Origin: Beta vulgaris subsp. vulgaris
Lineage: Eukaryota; Streptophyta; Magnoliopsida; Caryophyllales; Amaranthaceae
DNA: 64,000 nucleotides
Direction of reading: 5' to 3'
NCBI RefSeq assembly: GCF_026745355.1
Contig: NC_079210.1
Coordinates: 15,955,422-16,019,421 of the forward strand
Position numbers and translations under genes: made by a program. The notes below the pieces were generated by a model. It was not told the origin of the DNA, did not search any database, and saw only the letters and a list, made by a program, of their open reading frames with translations. Within the stretch, counting starts at the first letter, position 1, and each line of letters opens with the position of its first letter. Shown piece after piece: positions 48,721 to 59,827 of this stretch.

Positions 48721-49419
48721 TACCTCATCACTCGCTTCAGTATGCCAATGAACCTCATTTCGGATAATGGAAGGCAATTCAACATTGGGCCGACTCGAGA
48801 TTATCGTTCCATGTTCGGGATTCAAACAAGATTCTCAACCATCTCCCGACCCTAGACAAATGGCCAGGCAGAGGCCGCAAACAAAGTGGTGTTGAACGGG
48901 ATTAAGAAATCATTGGAAGAAGCCAAGGGGTCCTGGATTGACGATCTCTTCGGAGTACTCTGGTCGGCAAAGACTACAATAAAATAGGCAACATGTCATT
49001 CGCCCTTCAGTCTAGTCTACGGCAACGATGTCATCTTTCTAGTTGAAGTCGGGATACCTTCCCTAAGGATTACTTTCTATGAGTATCAGCAGAACGAAGA
49101 AGAAAAGAAGATCCACCTCAACCTACTCCCCAAATCTCGGGGAAACTCTCTACTCAAGTCTATACGCAACAAACTACGCGTCACCCACCAATTCAACCTC
49201 AGGGTGAAAGTCAGGCCCATTCATGTTGGTGGCCGGGTGATAAGAAAGGTCGAAGCCACAATGTTGGCGCGGCTGAAAGGGAAGTTCGGGCCCAAATGGG
49301 ATGGACCTTACAAGGTCACTCAGGTGATTAAACCGGGAACATAGCGACTTGAGTCTTCTGAGGGTAACCCTCTGGCCCGACCTTGGAACGTACACAATTT
49401 AAAGAAAAACTATATTTGA
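48721..49419 (+). pseudogene. Tat-type gypsy integrase, C-terminal half
   Basis: One + strand frame of 233 codons with three internal stops. It starts in the core at YLITRFSMPMNLISDNGRQF, which contains the second catalytic Asp. TNGQAEAANKVVLNGIKKSL carries the catalytic Glu, and SFSLVYGNDVI-like text and KEDxxLNLLPKSRGNSLLKSI follow. The Tat-typical end is KFGPKWDGPYKVTQVIKPGT…GNPLARPWNVHNLKKNYI. Orientation and clade match the protease at 27675-28099. The intervening RT and RNase H of this element are nowhere in the window. Confidence 0.88.
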
Positions 49420-49844
49420 TAAATGAAGATGTAACTTGGCCACATATGAGCCATTGTTTTTGTACTTGGCCACATGAGCTTGCTTTTTGTAAATTTGGCC
49501 ACACATGAGCCCCTGTTTTGTAAACTTGGCCACACTTGAGCCAATAGTTTATTTTGTTAGACACAACTCGGGGTAGTCAGTTCTACCCCATTAGAGTTGG
49601 CAGGACTTTGAAATCATGAATGAAAAACTAATGTTACAAAACTTGATTATGGCAGTTGCGACTAACAAAATACAATAGTTGTTGTACAGGGGAAAATGTT
49701 CTCCGGAACTGGCAAATATAAAATTATACTCGGAAAAATTGCAAAACAAATTCTAACATTTAAAGAAAGTTGGAATACAACCTAAAGACCCTGGGAAGAT
49801 AACTCCCTAGAGTCAAAGAAATCTAAGTTCAACAAAAGAGGAAT
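49420..49844. other. untranslated region between Tat pol and the antisense gene
   Basis: Contains three or four loose repeats of ACTTGGCCACA…TGAGCC (49434-49545). No gene. Confidence 0.5.
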
Positions 49845-51125
49845 TTAAGCAGCTAAAGCAAGAGAGCTGTCGGTGCTATCCTCACCATCATCCTCTGCCG
49901 AAGCTTGGGCAGAACTGAGACCTTCGAGACGGGCCTCTTTGGAGGCGGGAGCAACAGAGCTTGGCGCATCCTCAACAATAGCAGAAGCTTGGAGAAGAGA
50001 TACCTCGACATTGACAGTAGCGGGCTTATAGGTGGCATATGAGATTTGGGAGGGAGAGGGGCCTTTGGCTTTAGTGGCCTCCTTTGTTTTCCTCCTCAGC
50101 GACACGACGGGCTCCTTGAGGCACTATTTTACCCAGACTGGCCAACCCCTCGAGACATCTCTTCCATTCCTCTATATAGTCCTCCCTCACCTTCTCCAGT
50201 TTAGCCTTGGCCTTCTTCATGCTATGCTTGGAGGTCTTAGCCTTCTTCTAGGCCTCAGCAAGCTGGAGCTTGATATCCTCTATGCTCTTTAGAGCGGTAT
50301 TTCGCTCGATGATGGTGGCCTCAAGGGTAGCCTGAACCTACTTCTTAGCCTCCTTTAGAACGTCTATCACATTGACAGCTTTCCTTGCTTCCTCAAAGGT
50401 GGTCTCTGACCATCAAGCTCGGTGTTAAGCCTTGTAATCTCGACCTCCTGGTCCGAGACTCGCTCTTCCATCACAACCACCTCCTTCTTTAAGGTCACCA
50501 CTCCCTCCTCAAATTGAGCCCGACGATTGATCATCGAGGTCATCAGAATGGTGGCTACACAAAGAAACAAAGTTAATAACCCAACAGCAAAATATCAAGG
50601 CTCACTATCACTCGGGATAGTTACGTGCCTCGAGCCAGGACTCATAGAAGGAGTTGACCTCCCCATGCCCAATGGCAAGAAGCACCTCATCATCAGCATA
50701 AGTGTATACTGCCTTGACAGCGTTCTTGACCCTAGCCAGCTTTTACGGCCTAGTGATAGCAGTAAAAGGGACACTAGACCCGATATGATCAGCTCGGGTT
50801 CTTTGGGAGGGGGGCTCATCCAAGATCTCGGTATTGTCCACTTGGAGGTCATCAGGCCTCCTCTTACTATTGGTAGAAACGTTCGAGGAAGCCTTCTCGG
50901 ACGCCACTTTCTTTAGGGCCTGGGCCTTTTCAGTATCTCCCTTCAGCTTTGGGAGCGAACATGGGGCTTCTTCGCCCTCTTAGAATCGGTATCCTGAAAG
51001 ACAAAAAGTTAGGACGAGTCGGGATACTCTACGAAGATCGTCATACTAAAAATAAAACTCACCTTTAGGGGCAAAGGGATCGACAAAGTTTCCGCCTCTA
51101 GTTCATACAAGAGCTTAACGGCCAA

Positions 51126-52586
51126 CACTAGTAGAATAAATGCTATCTGCTGCGATGATATTGCTGCAGTTTTACCCATACGCAGCAATATATCACGTAA
51201 AAAGAAAAGAAAAAATATAAAAAAAACCATATTGTTGCGGTTTCAATAGAAAACCGCAGCAATATGGTTTCAACGATTTTATTTTGAAAAAGTTTGACTA
51301 CTTGACCGAGACATATTGCTGCGATTTTTTGCTAAAAACCGCAGCAATATATTAAAATAATATTAAAAAAATAATATTTTAAATATTGTTGCGGTTTTTA
51401 AAAGGAACTGCAACATTATAATAAAAAAAAATATATTAAAGACACGAGTTAGGGTTTTTTTTTTGTTTCCTGCCTTTCTCTCCCACACGCCGTTCTCCCT
51501 CTTCTCCTCTCATCTCTCTCAACCTCTCCCTCATCTCTCTTCAACAGTCAGGTATCTCTCTCTCAGCCTCTCATCTCTCTCAACCTCTCTCAACCTCTCT
51601 CTCATCTCTCTTCAACAGTCGATCTCTTCTCAACGGTCGGCCTGTATCCTTCGTCGGCCCACCGGCCTCAACGCCTCCCGTCAATCGTCGAAGCCAACGA
51701 AACGAAGCGACGCTGCCGAAGCCTACGAAGCCGCCAGGCCCACCAGCCTCGACCTCAAGTCGCGAATCGCTTCGTTGTTGTCGCTCCTCTACTCCGCCGT
51801 GCAATTTAACTTTTGTCGCAGTCGAGTGGATTTGTCGCCATCAACTCCGTCGAGTGGATTTGTCGCCGTTGACGGAAGTTTTCCGGCGACTTTGTGGATG
51901 TGTGTGAATGTGTTGGACTTGAATCTGTGAAAGTTTAACCGTTCGACCGTCAAATTTTTATTTTCAGTTTCTTAGTTTTTTTAAGGATTTTTTTTATTTT
52001 CATTTTGTTATTTTTTAATACATTTTTTACGTTTATTATATTTTTTGTAATTTGTTATTTAGTTATTGTTTCTATTTTTACTTTCCATTTTACTGTATTT
52101 TTTGTATTATATATTGAAGAAATTCATGTCATTTTATTGAGTTATTGTTTTTTTATTTTTGCTTTTCATTTTACTGTATTTTTTGTATTATATATTAAAG
52201 AGATTCATGTAATTTAATTGAGTTCAATTTGGTGGATAATGAATAATATTTAAAATTTGATTGCAAAATGCAAAAAAAAAAATAAAAAAAAATTTACCTG
52301 TAACCCGACCTATTGCTGCGGTTTTAGACAACAACCCCAACAATAGGCCAAGATATTGCTGCGGTTTCAAGCCAAAACCGCAACAATATGTTGTACCTTT
52401 TCAATAAATAATAAACGTATTGCAGCGGTTTTGGCTAGGAACCGCAGCAATTATGTAATATTGCTGCAGTTTAAAACCGCAGCAATATATTATTTACCTA
52501 TTGCTGCCCTCTTAATTGCTATGCTCCCCAAACCGCAGCAATAGGCCTATTTTTGACCGCAGCAATTAGTCTTTATTCTACTAGTG
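51126..52586. mobile_element. non-autonomous CACTA transposon with perfect ends
   Basis: Termini CACTAGTAGAATAAA (51126) and its exact inverse at 52572-52586, with 3-bp duplication CAA at 51123-51125 and 52587-52589. Subterminal regions (about 51150-51420 and 52310-52570) hold many copies of ATTGCTGCGGTTT in both orientations. There is no transposase. The middle has a CT-rich, leader-like block (51470-51640) leading into an open + strand frame (51463-51930) rich in Ser/Leu, then a T-rich stretch. The layout parallels the CACTA element at 34350-36316. Confidence 0.95.
51463..51930 (+). other. open frame in the CACTA element, of doubtful coding value
   Basis: 155 codons starting in CT-repeats. 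The first 55 residues are Ser/Leu from the CT-rich leader. The later part (RRPTGLNASRQSSKPTKRSD…) has more normal composition and CG-rich codons. It could be a captured host gene fragment. No family recognised. Confidence 0.25.
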
Positions 52587-53716
52587 CAACGCAGTGTTAT
52601 CGATGAATATTTCGGCCATTTCAGGATCTAGACAATGTCAGGCACTAGCTGAAACAAGTAAAATGTTAAAACTTTAGCATAAAAGGGAATTATACATTTG
52701 ATAAAGGGAAATTACCCTTGTCACAGCTACAACTCAAACCCGCCGACGTCAAGTACATCTCCTTATGCATCTTGTGACGGGTACATAACCAGTTCTGGGG
52801 CACATAGGTTAAGGCCATTGTTAACGTCTTGGGCTTCGTGGAAAGGTAAATCCCCACAACCGTATCCTATCGAGACATCTCAGGGATCGTCTGATTAAGT
52901 CTAAAGTGAGGCCCCTCGATAGGAGGATCGGGATCCCCCACTCACCACTAGTGTAAACATGGTAAAACATCCATCAAAACCCCTTTTGATTTGAGGGGGC
53001 GTCACGGAAAACTTTATAGCCTGCCTGACACTGGAAGCGAAACCACCCCGAGCCTTGTAGATCATCAGGGCCTAGCATCAAAGCTCGAGGAAATACCGAG
53101 ATAGTGAGAAATAAAGATAAACTCATTAATCGATAGCCAGCTATTGGGAAAAAGTTGGGTTAGTGTCTGTTGATAGTCGTTCAGAAGATCCTTGATGAAC
53201 GGGTGCAAAGGGAACCAAAGACCCATCTGCATGCTTTGATGATACACCGACACACACACCCCCGGGGGAGTTAACACCGACTCAACATGTTTGGTGTGGA
53301 CCACAAAATACGGGTCTAGGATCCAAAATTTAGTCCTAACATACTTGGCGTTCCTCTCCATATACTTCGTAAAGAGTAGGATCGGGATAATAGGTATGAG
53401 GACCACCCTCGAGATCCAAGGGAGGGAAATCATGACCGGATGTGGTCGGGGCTTCATCCTCATCGTCTTCAGATACTGTGACAACCCCATCCGAGAGAAG
53501 TCGATCGAGGTAGCTGGTACTACCAACCTATGGGCTATTGAAACCTCCTAGGGGCCTGGAATCACTCACACATCTTCTTCGCTCAATGAATCTGAGGGGT
53601 TAAGGAAGGGGGCCGCCTCGGGATTTGACAACAGGTCCTTACACAAATAATCAAGAACCCATCGACCCGACGAATCTCTTCTGTTAGCCTATAAGGAAGG
53701 GAGGCGGGAGCATTCG

Positions 53717-55831
53717 TGTAACGCCCCGACTTCTAAGCATCACTATTAGGTTAATTAATTACAAAGATTAGCAGCGGAAGACCTTCCTAGCTTAGTCGGT
53801 GCGTCACTGCCGTACTCTCCACACAGGAATGTACAAGGCAACATTCTTTCACATCGCTAAACTTCTATAATAGTGGTAGTACTTCTAGAAATATATATAA
53901 ATAGCTTAAGCATAGCTGATGCTACGTAATCTAGTGATCATAAACTTGGACTACATAACCGTCATAGTCGTATGAATTAAAGTAATTTAATCCTCACTGC
54001 TACGTCATCCCATCTTCGTATGCATACCTAAAACAGAAAAACAAAACGTCATGAGCCGAGGCTCAGTAACATACTACTCTAACAACGTAAATTCATTTCA
54101 ATTCATTTTATTTGCAAACAAGGAAAAGAGAATATAGTAAAAATCATTTCGTAAACATACACTTCGAATCAGGAATTTAAAAGTCATTTCCGTTCATATT
54201 ATCTCCATTATCACATTTCATTATCAGAAAACTTCCTTTGGTTACTTTGGCGAGTACAGAGAAGGCATAGCCACCGAGGATATTCATCCCCCATGAGAAG
54301 GTGGCATATAATGCCAGGCAAAGCCACCGAGGACGTTGTCCCCAATCAGAAGGTGGCATATAATGCCATAATGCGGGTGCCACCGAGGACGTTGTCCCCC
54401 GTCAGAAGGTGGCATTGCCGCCGGATAACAGAATGACATGTGCACGTCCGAGAGAACATAGTACTGCCATTCACCATCTTTCACTTTCATTTATCATATT
54501 TCGTTTCTTTTGAGTAATTTCAGAAATCATAATAAAGTCATTTCATAACGTCATCAAATCATTTGCGTAGCCAAACATTTCATATCCCGCACACCATATA
54601 AAACATAGCATAAACATTATGTAAAAGCACCATAAAACGCAGTTGGAAGGGGAGTGCGGGTGTTAGCTGTAGACCTTACATAGTCACACATTTTATATCC
54701 CGCACACCATATAAAACATAGCATAAACATTATATAAAAGCACCATAAAACGTAGTTGGAAGGGGAGTGTGGGTGTTAGCAGTAGACGTTACCTGGAATC
54801 TTGCTTAACAACCTTGATCGTAGGGGAAAGCTTGTAATATCTCTTCCTTTTTAATCTAATAATAAATTCAGGAATTGATAAAAGACTTATTAATATTTTA
54901 TTCCGAATTATGAGTTTACAGATCCATTTCCATCACGTTTCTATTTTAGGAGGTATTTAGGAGTTTTATATATTAACGTCTTTGGTGGTTGATAAAAGGT
55001 CGTATGCGCCCTTTCCACTTAACAACTTAGCGTCTAAGCTATAATTCACGACTTCTGAATATGAATGCCTTATTATAACCTTTTCATATTTTATGAATTC
55101 AAAACGTTATAGTTTTGTTAACCTTTAATTCAAAACTTTATTCTATTGATCATAGGGTCCCTTTAAACATATTATTTGTCATTTCATAAATTAAAACAGT
55201 GGTCATTAATCTTATGGTTCATGAATCGGGATTAATAATTTGTAATTATGAACTTCGTAATATAACACTTTAATTCTTGAAATCTAAACTCTATACACAA
55301 GTGTCTGCTACGTTATTTTATATATATATATATAAATTTAACAAGTAAACTATACTTATTTACTATTATACTTTAGTTGATATATTATTATTATATGAAA
55401 TATAATATTAAGGTTATCACATACTACATCGTCATTTAATCATTTATTAGTCATAGTCTAGTCTCATAATAATCAAATTGCAAAGGTTATATATATATGA
55501 CATATATTGTTAAGTATTATCACATAAATTATCGTTTAATCGTTTATTAATTATCGAATCACAAGTATTATATAGTGAGTCATTTATTATATTTTAACTA
55601 AACATCAATATTAATCCAAGTGAGTTAAAGAGTTTAACTATCTCATTTACCGATTTAATTAAAAACACTAAGCCCAACCAATCAATTAGTTTAGTAATTA
55701 ATTTGTTATTTATTTGTTTTTCTTACTTTAACTAATGACATCATCTAACATAACTTATTATTAAAGAAAAAATTTTAGCCACTAATTATTATTATTTAAT
55801 TTAAGCAAGTTTAAATTTTCGGGATATTACA
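53717..55831. repeat. solo LTR of a Ty3/gypsy element
   Basis: 2115 bp, TGTAACGCCCCGAC…GGGATATTACA, flanked by the 5-bp duplication ATTCG at 53712-53716 and 55832-55836. No second LTR and no internal domain are present: the product of LTR-LTR recombination. It carries tandem repeats at 54269-54415 (three copies around GCCACCGAGGACGTTGTCCC) and a 113-bp tandem duplication at about 54582-54794. Confidence 0.93.
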
Positions 55832-55836
55832 ATTCG

Positions 55837-56093
55837 GATCGGACTCGAGATGCATCTTAGGAACGTCTACTCTAATTATGAACAGGGAAATACATAATTA
55901 CGGCTAAGGAAAAGCGTTCCTTCACGGTAATTCTCGGTCTTGAGACTGGAACAAATACTCGAGCACTCATGAACTCGAGACTGGATCAAGTAATAGGGTG
56001 TAGAGGAACTTAGAGAGAGAATGGGGAGAGAGAATGAGGAGAGAGTGTGAGAATCAAAAATGATTGGAAAGTACGGAGTGAAGCTCTTCTCCC
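55837..56093 (-). other. 5' leader of the antisense Tat gene
   Basis: On the - strand, a CT-rich untranslated leader (CTCTCTCCTCATTCTCTCTCC) downstream of the TATA box. In the unbroken element it would run straight into the gene whose 5' part is now at 53711 and below. Confidence 0.5.
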
Positions 56094-56103
56094 TTTATAT
56101 ATA
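56094..56103 (-). promoter_or_regulatory. TATA box for the antisense Tat gene
   Basis: The - strand reads GCTATATATAAAGGGAGAAG, a strong plant TATA box, followed by a CT-rich leader and, after removal of the solo LTR, the antisense gene about 270 bp downstream. Confidence 0.55.
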
Positions 56104-56489
56104 GCTAAATCCCCAACTCCGCGTCACGACAACCTCTACACCACCTTAAGCAAACTTCAAAAGAATGGGCCTACAGTGAAGGAAGCCTATAGATGAAGCT
56201 TTAACAAAAAGCCCAACTTTCTACAAAGGCATTAAGTCAAATAATCAATGGTCAATGGTCAATGACCAACTACTTAACACCGGCCAAAATTTAGCCTAAC
56301 TCAGAAGTACCGCCTCAGGGTTGTAAGTATCTCAAGGATCCCCCAAGTTAAACATCAGATAAATTCCTAGGCCTTGCCAGAATCCCCCAGTACCAAGTCA
56401 AAAGGCAACTCAGCACTCCAAATACCTACCTCGTGGCTGCAACCATAGAATGCTTATTGGCCTCGTGGGAGGCTCCTTAGCCAAACAAT
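56104..56489. other. Tat untranslated region
   Basis: No gene seen. The sequence grades into the tandem repeat array, sharing CTTGCCAG and CCCCCAG motifs with it. Confidence 0.4.
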
Positions 56490-57003
56490 GGGTAACTACC
56501 TTGCACCGAACTTAGGATTCTCATGGAGCGGCTCCTTAGCCCCCGAGATGGTGCACTATCCTTCTCGGCCTTGCCAGGGGTTTCAACACTTAGCTAAAAA
56601 TGACTAAGTACTTCATCACCTAATTTAAGATTCCCATGAAAGGGCTCATTAGCCCCCCGAGTTGGTGCACTACCCTTCTCGGCCTTGCAAGGGGACTTGG
56701 CACTTAGCCCAAAAATGGCTAAGTACCTCATAACCCAACTCGAGATTCCCATGGAATGGCTCATTAGCCCCTGAGTTGGTGCATAACCCTTCTCGGCCTT
56801 GTCAGGTAGCTCAGCACTTAGCAAAAAATGGCAAAGTAGTTCATCACCCAACTCGGGATTCCTATGGAAGGGCTCATTAGCCCCCGAGTTGGTGCACTAC
56901 CCTTCTCTCCCTTATCAGGGGGCTCAACACTTAGTTAAAAACGGCTAAGTATTCCACCACCCAACTCGTGATTCAACGTGGAAGGGTTCATTAGCCCCCG
57001 AGT
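56490..57003. repeat. tandem array of about 113-bp units in the Tat 3' region
   Basis: About four and a half diverged units containing GGGCTCATTAGCCCCCGAGT, TTGGTGCACTACCCTTCTCG and a following CTTAGC…AAAAATGGCTAAGTA block. Comparable points lie at about 56551, 56665, 56779 and 56891. The array is cut by the LTR at 57004. Confidence 0.88.
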
Positions 57004-57981
57004 TGGTACTACTATACTAGTCATCAAAATCCTCAGAATTCCATTAATAACATCCTTTTTAAAATTCCAGCAACATATAATTTACTAAAACTCCCTTTAA
57101 ACATACTTAAACTTATAAGTATAATCAATTTCATAGTTTATAACATACTACTATGATTTTCTAATCTTTAACGCCCTAAAAATCCATTAAAATCCAATTT
57201 AAACATAATAATTAAATCTGAATTTTTGATTTTCTCAATACATAAATTATATAATCATAGACTCATAATTAAATAATCAAGTTAAAGCTTATAAACAACA
57301 TTAACTAAAAATAAATCTTAAAACATAATCTTTAAATAAAACTTGCGGAGGAGAAAGGTAATCAAACCAAAACAAAGGAAAAAAAGGCAAAGGGGACCGC
57401 CGACGTGGACGTGGCAGCAGGGGCAGCAACACGCAATGGTCGGCGGTGGCTTGAATTGAGGGATGAAACTCTCTTGTTGAGGAAGAAATCATTTCTTGGA
57501 AGAGAAGAAAGAAAGAAAGGAAGAAAACATGAGAGAGGGTGAGTAAAAGGGGGCGCCGGTGTATGTGTGAGGAGAGAGAAAACTATGTGTGGGGAATAAT
57601 TGGAGTTTAATATATTTATATATGTGTTTCTCTTTTGGGTTTAGGAAAAGACAATTAGGCTTTAAATAGAGTTTAATGATGAGTATGGTTGATAATTGGA
57701 ACTCCTAACACCACTACAAGTCCTTTTCCTAATCTAACTAGCATTTGGATTCCTCAAGTCCATTTACACTCCTTTTTCAAATCCAAATAGTATTTTAAAT
57801 GTTTTTTAAAGCATGCATTAACAAAATATTTTAACTTCCTTAAATCCTTAAATCAATTCCTTTAACTTTCAAATAGTCAACCTTTTAAAGAAATAAATTA
57901 TTTAAAGGTAAATTATATTTATATATATATATATATTACTAAAATATATTTATAAAATCCATAAATTTACCAGGGATTACA
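57004..57981 (-). repeat. 3' LTR of a second gypsy element (family B)
   Basis: About 978 bp; in + orientation TGGTACTACT…CAGGGATTACA, so on the - strand TGTAATCCCTGG…GTACCA. The left boundary is ambiguous by a few bases because the repeat array also has TTGGT there. The same LTR family occurs in opposite orientation at 28100-28760. A CT-rich - strand leader region lies at about 57350-57590. Confidence 0.8.
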
Positions 57982-58452
57982 GTCTACCCCTCTTAAAAGA
58001 AGTTTCGTCCCGAAACTAGACACAAAAACTCCCATATTTCAAAAAATTTGGAACTCAACTTTCATTTGAGAAATACATGTGTTACTCATGTGCACACTTT
58101 AACAAGTTTAAAACTCACTTGTGTTGCTCTTGAACACATTTTCCATGCGGAGAATCTATTTATTTTGCACCAACATGTGCAAATCGCCAAAATAAGCATA
58201 AAAATAGGTAAATAGCGCGAAATTCTATCGCATTCTGCCCCCTTAAAGAAAACGAGTTACGCCCTCGTTACTCACGTCAAGGAACAATTATGGGTACTTC
58301 TTCTTCATTTCCTCTTCGGCTTCCCACGTTGCCTCTTCAGGCTCGTGGTTAGACCAAAGTACTTTCACGATATTGACATCCTTATTGCGTATACTACGTA
58401 CCTTTTTGTCATGAATTTTAACAGGCCATTACTCGTATGTGAGGCTACTATC
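57982..58452 (-). pseudogene. 3' end of gypsy internal region: polypurine tract and chromodomain end
   Basis: Directly inside the LTR the - strand reads CTTCTTTTAAGAGGGGTAGAC (polypurine tract). 58250-58452 corresponds in position and wording to the chromodomain end of the element at 32140-32330 (for example GAAGCCGAAGAGGAAATGAA). The rest of the element is displaced beyond the window by the copia insertion at 58453. Confidence 0.75.
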
Positions 58453-59762
58453 TGTTGAACCCTAGTTTTGATGATGACAAAGGAACAAAGATGCAAACTA
58501 AGTAGTGGACTAACGAGTTATTTAAGTGCATGAATTTCAAGGTATCATTGAAAGGAACAATGAGAATACTAAGTCAAGGAAGAATTCAAGTTTGGATTCT
58601 GAAGACTAAGTGAAGATGTTTCCCTATTTGATACTGGAGCAGCGTTGGAGCAAGAAGAATAAAGCGAGGCGTTTTATTTCTAGTTCCATTGTAAAGGAAC
58701 GAGCAAAGATGGTAAGGAACTGTGGCAGTTTTTATTTGAGAATGACAGTTTGTTCCTTGATAAGGAACAAACGAATTGGCACTAAACTAATGAGTTAAAG
58801 GAACTAACAAATAAACGGAACTAGACTTAGGTTGAAGCATTATAACGGTACATGGATGGCAGTTGAGAAGATAATGCCTAGAATATAGGTAACCATTTTT
58901 ATCTAAGGAAAAATCTGATTTTATGAAAAATCTTTTTAAGGAAAAGATTTTATTTTTCAAAGGATAATAAAAATATTGTTCGGAATTTACGGAATTTATT
59001 TATAGATAATATTTTTATTATTAAATCTGATTTTCGAGTAATGCTCAAAGTAGTTACTATAATTAAGGAGCAGTAACTAAAAACTCTCCCACGTCTAACA
59101 GTGATCATGGGATGTTTTGAGGAACGTGTTCCTTGGGGTAAGGAACATCATAGGATAATGGTTTTTCACAAATACATGTTTTGATTCCCACGTTCTGAAG
59201 TACTGTCACTATAAATAATAATGTCTAAGTAAGTTCCAAATTGTGTATGACTAAGTGTTTTAGTGAGTTTAACTAATTAAAATGTCAGTGCCTTCATTCT
59301 CTCAGAATAGCCATTTGTTCTTTGCTTTCTTACTCTAATTCCACTATATTTTTGATCAATTGTATTTTGGTTTTTGGGTAAGGGACTTTGAGTGAAGTTC
59401 CGTAAGAGAGAAGCTTTGAGTAAAGCTAGAAAGAGTGAGAAAACTTCGAGTGAAGTTGAGAGGAACTGTTGTTAAGGGAACAATGGCTTAGGAACTTGAG
59501 TTTAGGAACTCAAGGTGTGGCTCGTAAGTAGAATCAGGTTGTAACAGAGTTGTTTGGCCTAATTAGTGAAAGAGTTGAGTTTAAAATCCCTAGTGGTCGA
59601 GGTTGTTTCTTCTTGTTGGGCCCAAGAAGTTTTTCCTCGTAAAAATCCCTTGTGTTCCTTTAGCTTGTTTATTTGTTTAAGTTTGAATTTCCACAAAAAG
59701 TTATGTTTATTTCTACACATACAATTCACCGTCCCTCTTGTAGTGTTCCTAGTGAAATAACA
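58453..59762 (+). repeat. 5' LTR of the second SIRE-like copia
   Basis: About 1310 bp, TGTTGAACCCTAG…TAGTGAAATAACA. The end is fixed by the adjacent primer site. The partner LTR is outside the window, so boundaries rest on TG/CA ends and context. It ends like the other SIRE LTR (GAAATAACA). Confidence 0.8.
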
Positions 59763-59776
59763 ATTGGTATCAGAGC
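59763..59776 (+). promoter_or_regulatory. primer binding site (initiator Met-tRNA type)
   Basis: ATTGGTATCAGAGC directly after the 5' LTR. Confidence 0.9.
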
Positions 59777-59827
59777 TAGAACTCACAAAAGATAGGAAAC
59801 CCTATTGAGAAAAAGATCCAAGGAACA

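Larger units (their letters stand above)
49845..53711 (-). pseudogene. antisense additional gene of the Tat element (plant gypsy 'Transposase_28'-like), decayed
   Basis: On the - strand, opposite to pol, a chain of open frames runs from 53711 to 49845. 53526-53065 contains VCVSVYHQSMQMGLWFPLHP and FIKDLLNDYQQTLTQLFPNS, the pattern of the plant 'putative gypsy type transposon' domain (FxFPLxPFxxxVLxxYxLxxxQLxPNxW). Nearer the C-terminus, 50570-50367 is a clear coiled coil (VVVMEERVSDQEVEITRLNT), followed by Lys/Glu-rich helical sequence and an acidic end (50105-49845). Stops and frame changes are frequent. A CACTA element (51126-52586) splits it and a solo LTR sits at its 5' edge. Antisense extra ORFs downstream of pol are known in the Tat/Retand group. 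Confidence 0.75.
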
